64,000 nucleotides of DNA from Raphanus sativus (Eukaryota > Streptophyta > Magnoliopsida > Brassicales > Brassicaceae). The position numbers and the translations under genes are program-made. This document shows positions 11,662 to 22,355 of the stretch, one piece after another. The notes under the pieces were generated by a model that saw only the letters and a program-made list of their open reading frames with translations, was not told where the DNA came from and made no database searches. Location: assembly GCF_000801105.2 (NCBI RefSeq), contig NC_079514.1, positions 5,890,001-5,954,000 of the forward strand, written 5' to 3'. Position 1 is the stretch's first letter. Every line of letters starts with the position of its first letter.

Positions 11662-12836
11662 ATGAAGAAGAAGCTAAAACCTAATTCTCATAAACGTCTC
11701 AGAGAAAATACTGCCATGAAGAAGAAGAAGCTAAACTCTCATTCTCATAAATATCTCATAGGAGATACGTCCAAATCCTGGTCCGATCTTCCGTTTGATC
11801 TCTTGAATTTGGTTTTCGAAAGCCTCAGCTTTGCTGACTTCCAACGAGCTAAATCCGTATGCTCGTCATGGCGCTCCTCTTCGAGACAGTGTGTGACTAA
11901 AAATCACATCCCTTGGGTGCTTCGCTTCCCCAAAGACGACGAAAACAGTTGTTGCATGTTGTTCAATCCCGAGGAAAAACACAAACTCTACAAAACGCAA
12001 GATCTTGGTTTGGAGTTTGCAAAGAGTTCGTGTATGAAAACCTATGGAAGTTGGCTCTTGATGCAAAATCTTCAGAGTAATCTCTTCATTGTGAATCTCT
12101 TTACCGGTGAGAATATCAATCTACCTCCCGTGGAGTCACAGTTTGGAATGACAAAGATACAAAAGTCTGTGTTTTGGATCGACGAGAAAACCAAAGATCA
12201 CGTAGTTGCATGGGCACTTAGCAAAAAGTGTGTGGTCTATTCTAAGAGAGGAGATAACTGGTGGAATAAAATTCCCAAAACTTCAAATTTTCGTGACATG
12301 GCTTACAAGGATCACAAGCTTTACTTTTCAAGTTATCCCAGTAATGTCAATGCCAAAATCTTCGATTTTTCTGGAGAAATTCCCCAACAAATTGTTATTG
12401 AGGAAAAACATGCTGTACCTCTTCCCGTGAATTTTAAACCAGTTGGAGGTGATTATTGGTCGATCATTGTTGCTACAAACATTGTAGTCACAGTAACAGG
12501 AGATGTCCTCGAGGTTGTAAAAATGTGGACATCATGGGAAGATGGTACTTCCATCTCTTCAGGGTTTATTCATTAGGCTTTACACAACATGAACAAGTTT
12601 ATTCCTTGGGCGACGAGGCAATGCTTTTGGATCTAGGTATCACTGTGCTCGCCAATGACAATGATGGAATCAGTAGAAATTCCATCTATTTCAGTGATTG
12701 CAATAACGCAAATAATGTCTTTCTCTTCGATCTCAAGACAAGTAGGATGGAGAGACTACACGAATTTGATTGCTCGTCTGTTCAACTGTCTAGTAGTCGA
12801 TGGTTCTTACCAAGTAATTCACAAAGACATGATTGA
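11662..12836 (+). pseudogene. F-box/DUF295 gene copy 2, frameshifted
   Basis: The reading frame opens at ATG 11662, runs through an F-box ([20 protein letters not shown]) and the DUF295 region, and ends early at 12576. The C-terminal third continues in another frame from about 12540 to a stop at 12836. The break coincides with a GGG run that is GGGG in the parallel fragment at 13591, so a one-base deletion is the likely cause. Before the F-box, three imperfect copies of an MKKKL-x-SHK-L unit lie in tandem, where copy 1 has only one. An earlier in-frame stretch from 11590 has no ATG. It could make a truncated F-box protein, but I regard it as a recent pseudogene. A sequencing error in the G run cannot be excluded. 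Confidence 0.8.
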
Positions 12837-13590
12837 TATCAGCTATGTTTTCCTCTTCAATATGTTCTTATTAATAACATGGTTACATGCTATAGCTTTT
12901 TATTGTTAAGAGTTGTGTAACCCAATGTTAAGCCACAAGTTATCAAATGTGTTCAAAGTCATGATATATGGGGGCTTAAAAGAAGTTTTTCTTTTGTGGA
13001 ATTTTACTGGTGTAAAGTAAAGGAAAAATAAGTCTTTGAAAGTAGTAAAATTGGAAATCCTCCATCATAAAGTGAAGATTTTTTTAGCAAAGACAATTTA
13101 CATTCATTCAACTGGTAATTTAGAAACAAAGAAAATTTATGTACTTTTATAAAAAAAGAACATCATGAAACTAACCCATAATCATGGAGAATAATAGGTA
13201 TATCAAACATTTATATAAATTAGTATTTTCTTAAGTTATATGATATAAGCAAACACGAATATCATCCCAAATCCCACACATCTTAACAGCAAAAGTAGCA
13301 AAAAAAAAGTGGACCCCTTTAGACTACTAAGAGGTTTGACAAATCGACACTCTCAAAAGCTTACTATAATACAAAAACAAAAGTCAATGAACTTTCTTAA
13401 TGAAAAGATTACGAAAGCCAAATAAACCATTAGGATTATTAACATCGGCGATGTTAATGTCACTCCCAATGTTACTATCTCCACTCTCGTCGTTTCTGCA
13501 GCTTAACCGACTCCGATAACCGATGCACATTGGCACGTTCAAGTTCATCACCTTTTTGCTCGCAATTACAGTTTTACCCCTACGCGCCTC
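12427..13590. repeat. Tandem duplication, first unit
   Basis: The unit starts at GTGAATTTTAAACC within F-box copy 2 and ends with a reversed fragment of the serine-rich gene at CCTACGCGCCTC. The second unit, 13591-14783, has the same order. The units are 1,164 and 1,193 bp. Identity is uneven: about the first 270 bp are nearly identical, while the spacer and the serine-rich gene fragment have diverged clearly. Confidence 0.8.
13384..13590 (-). pseudogene. 3' fragment of the serine-rich MAKR-like gene
   Basis: Read on the minus strand, this matches the last codons of the gene at 14580-15545, including the region encoding FGFRNLFIKKVH and the stop. It is cut at 13590, where it joins F-box sequence. 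There is no promoter or start, and substitutions and indels relative to the intact gene are frequent. It is a dead duplication product. Confidence 0.75.
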
Positions 13591-14001
13591 GTGAATTTTA
13601 AACCAGTTGGAGGTGATTATTGGTCGATCATTGTTGCTACAAACATTGTAGTCACAGTAACAGGAGATGTCCTCGAGGTTGTAAAAATGTGGACATCATG
13701 GGGAAGATGGTACTTCCATCTCTTCAGGGTTTATTCATTAGGCTTTACACAACATGAACAAGTTTATTCCTTGGGCGACGAGGCAATGCTTTTGGATCTA
13801 GGTATCACTGTGCTCGCCAATGACAATGATGGAATCAGTAGAAATTCCATCTATTTCAGTGATTGCAGTAACGCAGATAATGTCTTTCTCTACAATCTCA
13901 TGACGTGGAAGATAGAGAAACTACACAAATTTGATTGCTCGTCTGTTCAACTCTCTAGTAGTCGATGGTTCTTACCAAGTAATTCACCAAGACATGATTG
14001 A
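13591..14001 (+). pseudogene. F-box/DUF295 3' fragment (copy 3)
   Basis: An open frame of 136 residues covers only the C-terminal third of the DUF295 region (for example YSLGDEAMLLDLGITVLAND). It has no F-box and no ATG (it opens at GTG). It begins abruptly at the duplication junction. Unlike copy 2 it keeps GGGG at the critical site, so its frame is intact. Without promoter or start it is most likely not expressed as a protein. Confidence 0.8.
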
Positions 14002-14579
14002 TGTCAACTACGTTTTCCTTTTCATTGTATGGTTTTACTCTTACTGGTGTGTATGGTTATGTACTAGTTTTTCAAGTTACGAGTGACGTATGATCAAAGG
14101 CTAAACTACAATCAAATTAGAAAATGTGTTAAAAATGATATGGCGACTTCAAAGAACTTTTTTTTTGTGGTGGAATCCTACTGATGTAAAGAATCGCTCT
14201 TTGTTAATTAATAGTAGAATAAAAGTAGAAATAGCTCCCGTCATAATTTATAAGTTTTCATCCTTAAACTATAGTATTTAAGAGTTTTTAGCAAAGACCA
14301 TGTACCTTCATTGAATTGGTAGTTTAGTAACGGATAGAAAAATTGTGTAGATATAAAATACTTCATGAAACTAACCCATTATAATGGAGAAAAGAAAATG
14401 GCTACATGAAACGTTTATATTAAAAAGTATTTACATGAAATATAAGCAAACAAGAAAATCTGCTCAAATCCACACATCGTAGTCTTAAACAGCAAAAGTA
14501 GCAAATTAAAAATTAAAAGTGGACCCTTGAGACTATTAAGAGGGTTTGACAAATCATCACTCTCAAAAGCTTACCAACG
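14002..14579. other. Spacer between F-box fragment and serine-rich gene
   Basis: No ORF is credible. The sequence parallels the spacer at 12837-13383 and the displaced flank at 10193-10503. It probably holds the 3' ends of the two convergent genes. Confidence 0.5.
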
Positions 14580-15545
14580 CTAATGAACTTTCTTAATGAA
14601 AAGATTACGAAAGCCAAATAAACCATTGGGATTATTAACATTTGCGATATTATCGTCACTCCCAATGTTACCATCTCCACTCACGTCGCTACTGCAGCTA
14701 TAACCGATGCACATAGGAGGCACGTTCAAGTTTATGACTTTTGCTTTATTGCTCTCCATTCCAGTTTTACCCCTACGCGCCTCGGGAATTACCCTTTTAC
14801 CCACCCGCTCGGATATCGTTTTCGCGGTCGGAGCTCCACTTCCACGTCGGACTTGCAAGACTGGACTGTTCCGACCAAGATGCACGCCGTTCCGACCGGG
14901 ACTGCTCGGACATTTCCTAGACTTCGATTCGCCGGTGGAGTTGCTCCGGGAACACGGCGCGCTGCTGACTTTCCGGGTCGTCGGAGCTCCGAACGATATT
15001 CTGGGTCGGGTCCCGTTGTTACCGGCGGATCTGCTTCTTGAAAAAGGCCAAATGTTGATATTCAGCTCCGCTCCTGAACCTGAACCCGTACCCGGACCCG
15101 ACCCGCTCTTCTTCTCATTCTTTTTTTTCTCTTTCCGCTTCTCTTTCTTCCCGGCCGGTTTGTTTTCGCTCTTCTTGAATATATCTCTCCACCGCTTCGA
15201 ACCCGTTGTTTCCCGGGTCAGCTCGGATCCTAAACCGGGTTCAGTCTCGTTTTTTTGCTCTGTAGTCAAAGTACTAGTAGAAGGAGATGGATCCGGGGTG
15301 CATTCCGAGGCACTCGGGTCGGATTTGATGGAGAGGAGGCGAAGAGGGAGAATAACGCCGTCGTGAAAAAGCTCGTCGGCGGTGAGAAGTTCTGTTTCGG
15401 TCTGGTGAAATGAAGAGTTCGTTAGACGCCAGAACTCAAATTCCGGTGAGTTGGAGTCGCAGCTGCTGCTGCTCCGTCGTTGGCTACCACACGTGGAGAG
15501 AATCTCCGGTGGTGGTTTACTTCGTATGCTCGTCGGACTATCCAT
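14580..15545 (-). CDS. Serine-rich basic protein, MAKR-like
   Basis: This is a single-exon protein of 321 residues. Near the N-terminus it has the family signature SPEFEFW followed by LLTADELFHDGVILPLRLL (about residues 53-91). This form is typical of plant membrane-associated kinase regulator-like and related proteins (compare At1g67050, At4g22190). A lysine-rich tract (GKKEKRKEKKKNEKK, about 131-145) could act in membrane or nuclear targeting. Long Ser/Arg/Gly-rich low-complexity regions follow. There is no signal peptide or membrane segment. The start is the first ATG in frame, and the C-terminus FGFRNLFIKKVH is duplicated in the fragment at 13384-13590. Function is not established. A role beside receptor kinases is only suggested by family name. 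GC content is higher than in the surroundings. Confidence 0.8.
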   Translation of the reverse strand: MDSPTSIRSKPPPEILSTCGSQRRSSSSCDSNSPEFEFWRLTNSSFHQTETELLTADELFHDGVILPLRLLSIKSDPSASECTPDPSPSTSTLTTEQKNETEPGLGSELTRETTGSKRWRDIFKKSENKPAGKKEKRKEKKKNEKKSGSGPGTGSGSGAELNINIWPFSRSRSAGNNGTRPRISFGAPTTRKVSSAPCSRSNSTGESKSRKCPSSPGRNGVHLGRNSPVLQVRRGSGAPTAKTISERVGKRVIPEARRGKTGMESNKAKVINLNVPPMCIGYSCSSDVSGDGNIGSDDNIANVNNPNGLFGFRNLFIKKVH

Positions 15546-16920
15546 ATTGCAGCGAGCGAGAAAGAGAGAGAAGGAAGGGAGATGGTTGAAGATAATAAAT
15601 GGAATGTTAATGAAAAATGATGAAAATGTTACATAGGGAGAAGATGACCAGCTGCAATGTGACTTTATATGCAGAGTGCATAAATAATGGAAATGTATTT
15701 CATTTATTCGACTGCTTGTTTTATTTATCTGAAATTACAAATTTGATGGGGTTTTGTTTATAATTGTATTATAATCTATATGTGTATCATTCTTGAAACA
15801 AAACAAAATTGTGAGTCTTGTTTGTTTGTAGAAGTTTCAGACATTTATTCCACAATTATTTATCAATGCTGAAATATGTTATTCAGACATTCTTTCCACA
15901 ATTATTTATGAATATGTGAATATTTAGTATTAAAATAAAAAGAAAAACATTTTAATGTTTCATATGCACTAGATAATCATGTCCACAATTATTTATGAAT
16001 ATGGGAATATTTTATTAACATTGTTAAAACAGAAAAATGTTATTATGTTGATAAAAAATGTTATTATGTTGATAAAAAAATGTTATTATGTTTCTCTCCA
16101 TCTATATATGATCCAACTCATTATCTCACCTCACCTAACTTGATTTAAAGCAAATATAAATATAACTATGTGAATCACTTCCATATTTCAAGACACAAGC
16201 TAACCAAATTATAAGTTTCAATTACTTAGGCCAGATTCTTAATCAAGATCCAACTCATGATAAGACTGATCGTTTCATTAACCAAACTAATCAATACTAT
16301 TAATTCTTCAACATGTCCAACTGATATTAGTTGAGTCCAAATATTTAATTATAATTATATATACTAATCACGTGCTATATGTGTCTAACCAAAACAGTTA
16401 CATTCTTTTTTGAATGCAACAGTTACGTAACTTCTTTTTCGAATGCAACAGTTACTTTACGCAACTTTGTTAACAGTGATTCGTTGATTTACCTTCGTTT
16501 TTTTTGAACTTTAATTGATTTACCTTCGTTGATTTATCTTTTACACATAATTTTTCAAAATCTACGAAACATAAAATTGGAAAAGAGAAGCAGAGTATAT
16601 TTTCGATGATTGGTTAATGAAGAATCAATAATGTGATGGTGGTTTCTGATGTAGCCATGTGTTAATGACAATCGGTGGTGTATTCTTAATAGGTTAGTTC
16701 ACTGCCATGAGTTAAACTGTTCCAAAAAGAGCGTGACTTGTGATGGAGGTTTCTGAAAATATGGTCAAGGTTTCTGCAAGAAGAAAACATGGTTTTGAAA
16801 CCTAAAGTGGTGGTGCGGTGGTTATGACGTCACTTAATACTCAACCATCGTAACCTAATTTCAGCATGTATTGTTTTATTAGATACTTCTAAACCCATTT
16901 TGTAAAGCTTTTTGGACTTA

Positions 16921-16996
16921 AGTAATGAATCAAACATTGACAGAAAAAAAGTAATGAATCAAACATTGACAGAAAAAAAAACAGTGAATCAAACAT
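16921..16996. repeat. 30-bp tandem repeat, about 2.5 copies
   Basis: The unit AGTAATGAATCAAACATTGA plus CAGAAAAAAA occurs twice, followed by a partial third copy with AGTGAATCAAACAT. It has no coding potential. Confidence 0.7.
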
Positions 16997-17612
16997 ATGA
17001 AAAAAAATATTTTCTCTGAATAGTCAAAGAAATCTAGACAGTATAATATTTACAATATATATATATATATATATAATTTGAAACTGTAAAGTAGACATAT
17101 GTTGAATAATATTTACTTTTTGGTCAATTATTATAAATAATATTTTATTTTTTGGTCAATTATAATAAACAACCAGAAATTACAATACAAACAATTCTTA
17201 AATTTTAACAAAATATCAAAATATAATATTTTCTTCAAATATAAATAACTTTATATATCAAATAATAAATATATTTTTGGTTCTCTAAATCAGCACTCTT
17301 TCGAGTTATATGATAAAAGTTTCATCAAAATTTAAAAATCACAAATCAAATTCATCCATTTTATGTACAAATAAATATATATATATTTTAGAAATTAAAA
17401 TTCAATTTTTATTTAACCAGACATTAATTCATTCAAATTTTAAATATCTTACACATACATTAAGTTTATCAATTAATAAAACACATGTTTAACATCGTTT
17501 AATTGGACTTTTAATAGAAATAAATTTTCATATAAACTTATTTAGTTTAACGGATTTTAAATAGGTTGTTCGAATAAAAATATTTATTAAACGTGATTTA
17601 TTAAATGCGATT

Positions 17613-17748
17613 TTACAGTGTTATATCCGAAAACAATATCAAACTCAACCTACAATGAAAACTGACCAATTTTAAAAAAAAATATTTGAAAAAATATTTT
17701 TTAATATACTCTTCTATATTAAAAATATTTTCGGATATAACACTGTAA
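17613..17748. repeat. Perfect 21-bp inverted repeat with AT-rich loop
   Basis: The 21 bases at 17613-17633 (core CAGTGTTATATCCGAAAA) are repeated exactly in inverted orientation at 17728-17748, 94 bp apart. Transcription would give a hairpin. It may be a small foldback element inside the Helitron that ends at 18191. No target duplication was identified. Confidence 0.7.
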
Positions 17749-18159
17749 GAAACGTTCGAGCATATAGGTCAAATCTAATAAAATATGAGACTTTGATTTT
17801 CGGATCGTTTTCGAGTCGGATTTTTTGGATACAAATATTTATGACTTTTATGTTAGATAATTACTAAGAAAACATAATATGTTGCAAGAGTCGATTCTGA
17901 GTCAGTTTTTTTTTGTATACGGATATTCATGACTAATTATGTTAGGTAACTAATAAAAAAATATAATATGTTGCAAACTTTAAGAATGAAACTTAAAAAT
18001 AATTTCTCCAAATACATATGGCACAAGTTTATAGTTATGCAACTTGACATATTTAATAAATGTATCAAAAATTATATTAAAATAAATTAATATTAAACGT
18101 AAATATAATTATAAAAAACATAAGTATAAAATTTTCAAAAAATTAAAACCAAAAATATA

Positions 18160-18191
18160 CCCGCCCTTTTAAAGGGCGGGTCAAAATCTAG
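18160..18191 (+). mobile_element. Helitron 3' terminus, plus strand
   Basis: A perfect palindrome built from CCCGCCC and GGGCGGG around TTTTAAA (18160-18180) is followed within 10 bp by CTAG (18188-18191) and then T. This is the canonical Helitron 3' end. The element extends to the left. Its 5' TC terminus could not be placed, so only the end is annotated. Confidence 0.7.
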
Positions 18192-18925
18192 TTATATACT
18201 TAAAAACAAGTTCGATATAGTATTCGGTATTGTTGTTCTTTTTTTTCTTTTCTCGACCGAAGTATGGTTGTTCTTTCGTTTGTTAACTTATCCTTGTTTT
18301 GCATTTCGCTTCTCCTATATTGTTTTTTTTTTCAATTTTATCTAAACATGAACATGTATGTGGAAGGCAAAAAATGAGAAGGAGAATATAAATCCACTCC
18401 AATTTATTCCTGGACCTCTCTGAACTTGATTTTTTTCGTTTCTTGATTAATGTTTCCCTAGAAAAAAGCATGCGAAAGTTCAACTTATTTATTACAATAA
18501 TAAATTTTGTAAAACCGAAGCTGACCATTTCCATATTTAAAATCTTCTGCATGTATCATTACCCTGAACCCAAAGTCATTTTCATGACATTTTCGTTTTT
18601 TCCTTTGATTTTTAAATAACAACATTTATTAGATTTTTACTGAAATATGATGTCATTATGTTGTTTGTGATATCAAAAGTTTCAATTTTGAATTTTTTCT
18701 TATTTTATTATTCATCATGTGATTTTTCAATCATTACTTTTTGACTAAAATAATTCGAGGAACAAACCACTCCTCGACCGCGTTTCATGGAAATCTATCT
18801 GATAAATCGAATAACTCAAAAAAATTTTTTTTTTTAAAATGTCACAAAGTTTCATCAGATAAAGTAAACGGAAAAAAACGAGGCCCATTAATAGAAGGAA
18901 ACAAATGTTCGTATGTCCTCTCCTT
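18192..18925. other. Intergenic DNA
   Basis: No supported gene. A minus-strand ORF at 18283-18552 and a plus-strand ORF from 18741 are composed of low-complexity codons with no domain and are probably chance. Confidence 0.5.
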
Positions 18926-20130
18926 CGGCTGTGAATCTTTTTTTTTTGTTTTTTTTTTTTTAAACTACTTTATTACTTTATTCATTTACTACTCCAAAAG
19001 GAGCATCCATACAAAAAGATCCATAAAGCTTTTAAGACAAAAATACTTCTTCTACGAGGTGAAAAATAAATTTAGGAAGAAAAACTATACTGCTGCCTTT
19101 AAAGAAAACCGAGACTCATGATTCCAGCAACCTCATCCTTGAAATTCTCCAAACCAGATAGACAGATAAGACTCGGTAGTGTTATGAGGCCTGGTCTGCA
19201 AAGAGGAAACCTTCTCCCTGTCCAGCCCCAACAGCTTTGCTCTGACCTACAACTTTATCTCTTTTATCACTCTAGCCGGGGTCTTTTGTCCATTGGAATG
19301 AAGCCTACCATTCCTCTCCTTCCACACAAAATAGATCACTGCCTGAAAAATGATCTTTGTAATCGTCTTAAACCTCTTCTCTCCTCTAAGCTGTTGGAAC
19401 CAATCCACCATTTCCTCCAGCTTGATTGGAAGGTTCATCCATGTCCCATCCATTAACCCATGCCAAATTTCCTGAGCGTATCTACATTCAAAGAAAAGGT
19501 GAGGAGCCGTTTCATCCGCACTTCCACACAGCAAGCATTCCGCTGGAACTTGCAAACCCCAACTCCTGAGCTTATCTCTCGTCGCCATTCTGTTCCTCAA
19601 AACCAACCAAGTAATAAAGGCATGCTTAGGAATTCTCTTTTTAAACCAAACCAATGAAGCCCAAATCACCGGTGGAGGATCGGGGTATAAAGTCCTCCAA
19701 AGTAAAGGAAGTGAGAAATGAGAAGGTGGAGCCGCGACTTCATTCCTCCACATAAAATAATCCTCTTCAGTTGACTCAATATCCGGTATTTGATCTGGCA
19801 AATTTGCTCTCAAAACAGAAAGGGTGGGATTCCTGCTTCTTCTCGAGACATTCCAGCCATTTTCAGTAACCACAGAAGAAACAGAAGCATCAATGGAGAT
19901 GCCAGAAATTTGCGGACCTAAGGGCCCCGTTATGGTAAGCAAATCACCACCATGAGTCCAGTTATCAAGCCAAAATGATGCTGTTCTCCCTGACACAACC
20001 TGGCAAAGAAGGAAAGGCCTAGCCTTGTCCCTTAACTTCATTAGATTCCTCCAGACCCAACTACCTTTATTTTTAAAATCTGCAACCCAAAACAAACTTC
20101 CTTCCATCATCATCAATAATACTAGTATAC
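18926..20130 (-). mobile_element. 5'-truncated LINE retrotransposon
   Basis: Only the 3' part of a plant L1-type element remains. An open frame of 289 residues at 19247-20116 (minus) covers the end of ORF2: the zf-RVT zinc-binding domain, with motifs such as RIPKHAFITWLVLRNRM and CLLCGSADETAPHLFFEC (C-x2-C ... H-x4-C). Beyond it on the minus strand the frame decays, and poly(T) runs near 18938-18960 mark the poly(A) tail. Endonuclease and reverse transcriptase are absent, as expected for 5' truncation during integration. Target duplications were not identified with certainty. Confidence 0.8.
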
Positions 20131-20147
20131 AAAAATTGCTGCAAGAA

Positions 20148-21028
20148 CAAAAGAAAGGAGAGATGTAGAAGAAAACAGCCAGAGAGAGAAAGAAATAAAT
20201 CCGCCGCTGGTTTTGGCCGGCCGACGGGGTGGGCTTTCTATGCCACCGCCGGCCCGGTTCCCCTTTGTTCTCTTTTGTTTCCTTCTTGTCTAGGGTTTTT
20301 TTTCCCTTTTTGAGTAGATCTAAGTTTTCCGGCGCCGCGCTCCCTTCGAGGTGGTCGTCCGGTTCTGGTGACCGCCGTGGCTCCTTACACAGGAGGACGG
20401 TCGGCTTTTGTAACCACCGTGGCTCCTTACTCAGGTGAACGGTCGGATCTAGTTAGATTGGAAGGTGGAGGCTCTTTATGCTCCGGTTTTATGAGTGGTG
20501 TCTCGGTGGAGGTTTGAGATGTCGATGGGGAGCCTTCCCCGTGAAAGAATCGACAGTGGGGTTAGGTGTTGGGGGTTGTTTGCTCCGGTTCGCGTTTCTG
20601 TTGTCTAGGGTTTGAAGTAGTTCAAAGGCCTTTGAGATTTCGTTAGATCGAACAATTCTCACAGCGTGAAGACAATTCTGTCTCGAACGGAGGTGGTCTC
20701 GTTGGAGGCTCGGTTTGTTTTTCGAGATCCGACGAAACACAGTTTCAGTTTGGGTTTATTCCGGCGGCGCTGTGGCGGAGAAGATCAAATTGAGGCGGTT
20801 GGTTTGTGTGTCGCACTAACCGAGCAGATTTCTCCTCGATTGGAGCCTCCCTGTTTCTTTCTCCGACGAGGTCGTACGGTGGTGGAGTGGAGATGCGGCA
20901 GACTAGCGGGAGCTAGGGTTTCCTGCGCTTTGGGCCTCGGGCCGATTTGTAATGTTGGGCCTGGTTGTGTTATGGGCTTTGTAAAACTTTGGCTTTGGGC
21001 CTTTTTTAATATAAATTCTAGAGGGAAA
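20148..21028 (+). mobile_element. GC-rich non-autonomous retroposon with 17-bp target duplication
   Basis: A 17-base sequence, AAAAATTGCTGCAAGAA, occurs at 20131-20147 and again at 21029-21045. The 881 bp between are GC-rich and very different from both flanks, and end in TTTTTTAATATAAATTC followed by an A-run. A long TSD and an A-rich 3' end are marks of LINE-type target-primed insertion on the plus strand. No long coding frame is present; ORFs of 60-130 residues have no domain. It may be a LINE derivative keeping mostly a GC-rich 5' UTR, or an element mobilised in trans. Confidence 0.7.
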
Positions 21029-21045
21029 AAAAATTGCTGCAAGAA

Positions 21046-21774
21046 AGAGGAAAATAAGTTATAGCAAAGGAATTTTGTTGGTTCGTTTGTGTTTGGAAAC
21101 AGACTTGATAATGTGAGGGCATGTGATTGATAACATTATCTCACACTCATTTAATAACGTAGGGTCTCTGATTATGAAATGTCATAAATATCCGTAACCC
21201 TCTTTCTCTCTCTCTATCTCATCTGCACTGCACGCAACTTCGACGTTACGTAAATCTGGTATCTGAGTCTGAGGTTTTCCCATTTCCATATCCGTACACT
21301 GCCTGCCACCATGTTAGGACTACTTACTAGCTATCTTTTTAAAGTACTATAGCACACTTTTCTCTCTTTTCTTTTTAATTAGAGCTTCATAACTAATGAC
21401 ATTTTCTTATAACTAAAAATATGTTGTTCCAAAAAAACACACAAATATATATAATAGTATAATACACGCTTATATGGATAACTGATAAATTGGAACTAAC
21501 ATTTGATAATACATGGGCCATAGTTGCAGACGAAGAAGCCTTTTTGTAGGTCCTTCACACCGCCATGTTCATGGAGTTTTTTGTTTAATCTTATTGTCAA
21601 CGAGTTGTGTACTTTATTACTCAATTATATATATATATATATATATACAAGAAGCCGAGCTAAGTTAGGATGTGTCTAAGGTGGCAGATAGTGTCGATCT
21701 TGGCGATAAACTCTATTATTCCTTGTCTGAATCATAAGAAACTTTCTTCACCACGATGTATAGGTTAGATAACA
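21046..21774. other. Intergenic DNA with TA microsatellite
   Basis: No gene is visible. CT-rich DNA near 21200 and an (AT)n microsatellite at about 21628-21650 are the only notable features. Confidence 0.5.
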
Positions 21775-21777
21775 TTA

Positions 21778-21918
21778 ATGCACCTTTGTAAGATTTTCTA
21801 AACCTCCTTTACCAAGAAGCTCACTGTTCTTGAAACCCTTTGTGGCAATGTAGAGATCCTTGTAAGCGAGACTATATGAGCCAAACTGAGTCTTCCAATC
21901 ATCAAGAACTTCTTCCTT
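21778..21918 (-). pseudogene. L-type lectin receptor kinase fragment
   Basis: The minus strand encodes EEVLDDW-QFG followed by AYKDLYIATKGFKNSELLGK, then GG. This matches the juxtamembrane region and the start of the kinase N-lobe (glycine-rich loop) of plant LecRKs. The sequence leaves the family immediately after LGKGG. No lectin domain, catalytic loop or activation segment is present nearby. The frame extends to 22119 but the upstream residues do not fit the family. It is a small gene relic. Confidence 0.75.
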
Positions 21919-22355
21919 CTCAAGAACATTATGTATGTCTTGATATATAATCACTAAGAAGTCCTGGAAGACAATATGTCTGATGCATTCCCATTGAGCT
22001 TGAAGGTCCAACCAAGAATATTGTGAGATGAAAGAACAGATCCCGTTGATGAAGTGAAGCCAACATACATCCACTCCAGGAGATATTGCGATAAATCTTA
22101 ATTTGGTTACAGAAAGCAATGAAATATTTGTCTTAGCGTCATTAAGAGGATAAATTGTGAATTTCAGTTGTTACTTAAGGAATCATATTCAACCCAAACT
22201 AGTATCGGTTTTCAATTCATAAGAGAGATATCTTTACCATAGTACCATCTTCTTTGTGATAAATCTGATACAGCTGATTTCTCTGATATTTATCTATTGA
22301 TGTAGATACCAACATGGTTCTCATCCGTGTTACTGAACTCAATGGTATGGACTAC

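Larger units (their letters stand above)
13591..14783. repeat. Tandem duplication, second unit
   Basis: This is the second copy of the unit at 12427-13590. Its right end merges into the intact serine-rich gene, whose 3' portion is therefore the source or sister of the fragment at 13384-13590. The junction shares only a few bases between the donor sites (around GAATT), which suggests microhomology-mediated or unequal recombination. Confidence 0.75.
15546..18159. other. AT-rich intergenic DNA with short repeats
   Basis: This holds the promoter of the serine-rich gene at its left end and no recognisable gene. Short repeats are visible: three copies of a CCACAATTATTTATGAATATG-like unit (about 15850-16010), three copies of AAAATGTTATTATGTTGAT (about 16033-16095), a 30-bp tandem unit (16921-16980), and an (AT)n run near 17057-17078. 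The right part (about 17,000 onward) probably belongs to the Helitron ending at 18191. Confidence 0.5.

Noticed and set aside
14707..15366. 219-residue plus-strand ORF
   Set aside because: It is antisense to the serine-rich MAKR-like gene, has no domain, and its hydrophobic Phe/Ser runs mirror the Lys/Glu-rich codons of the real gene.
20229..21064. Several 70-130 residue ORFs in the GC-rich retroposon
   Set aside because: No domain, no conserved motif, and overlapping frames on both strands; GC-rich DNA has few stops by chance.
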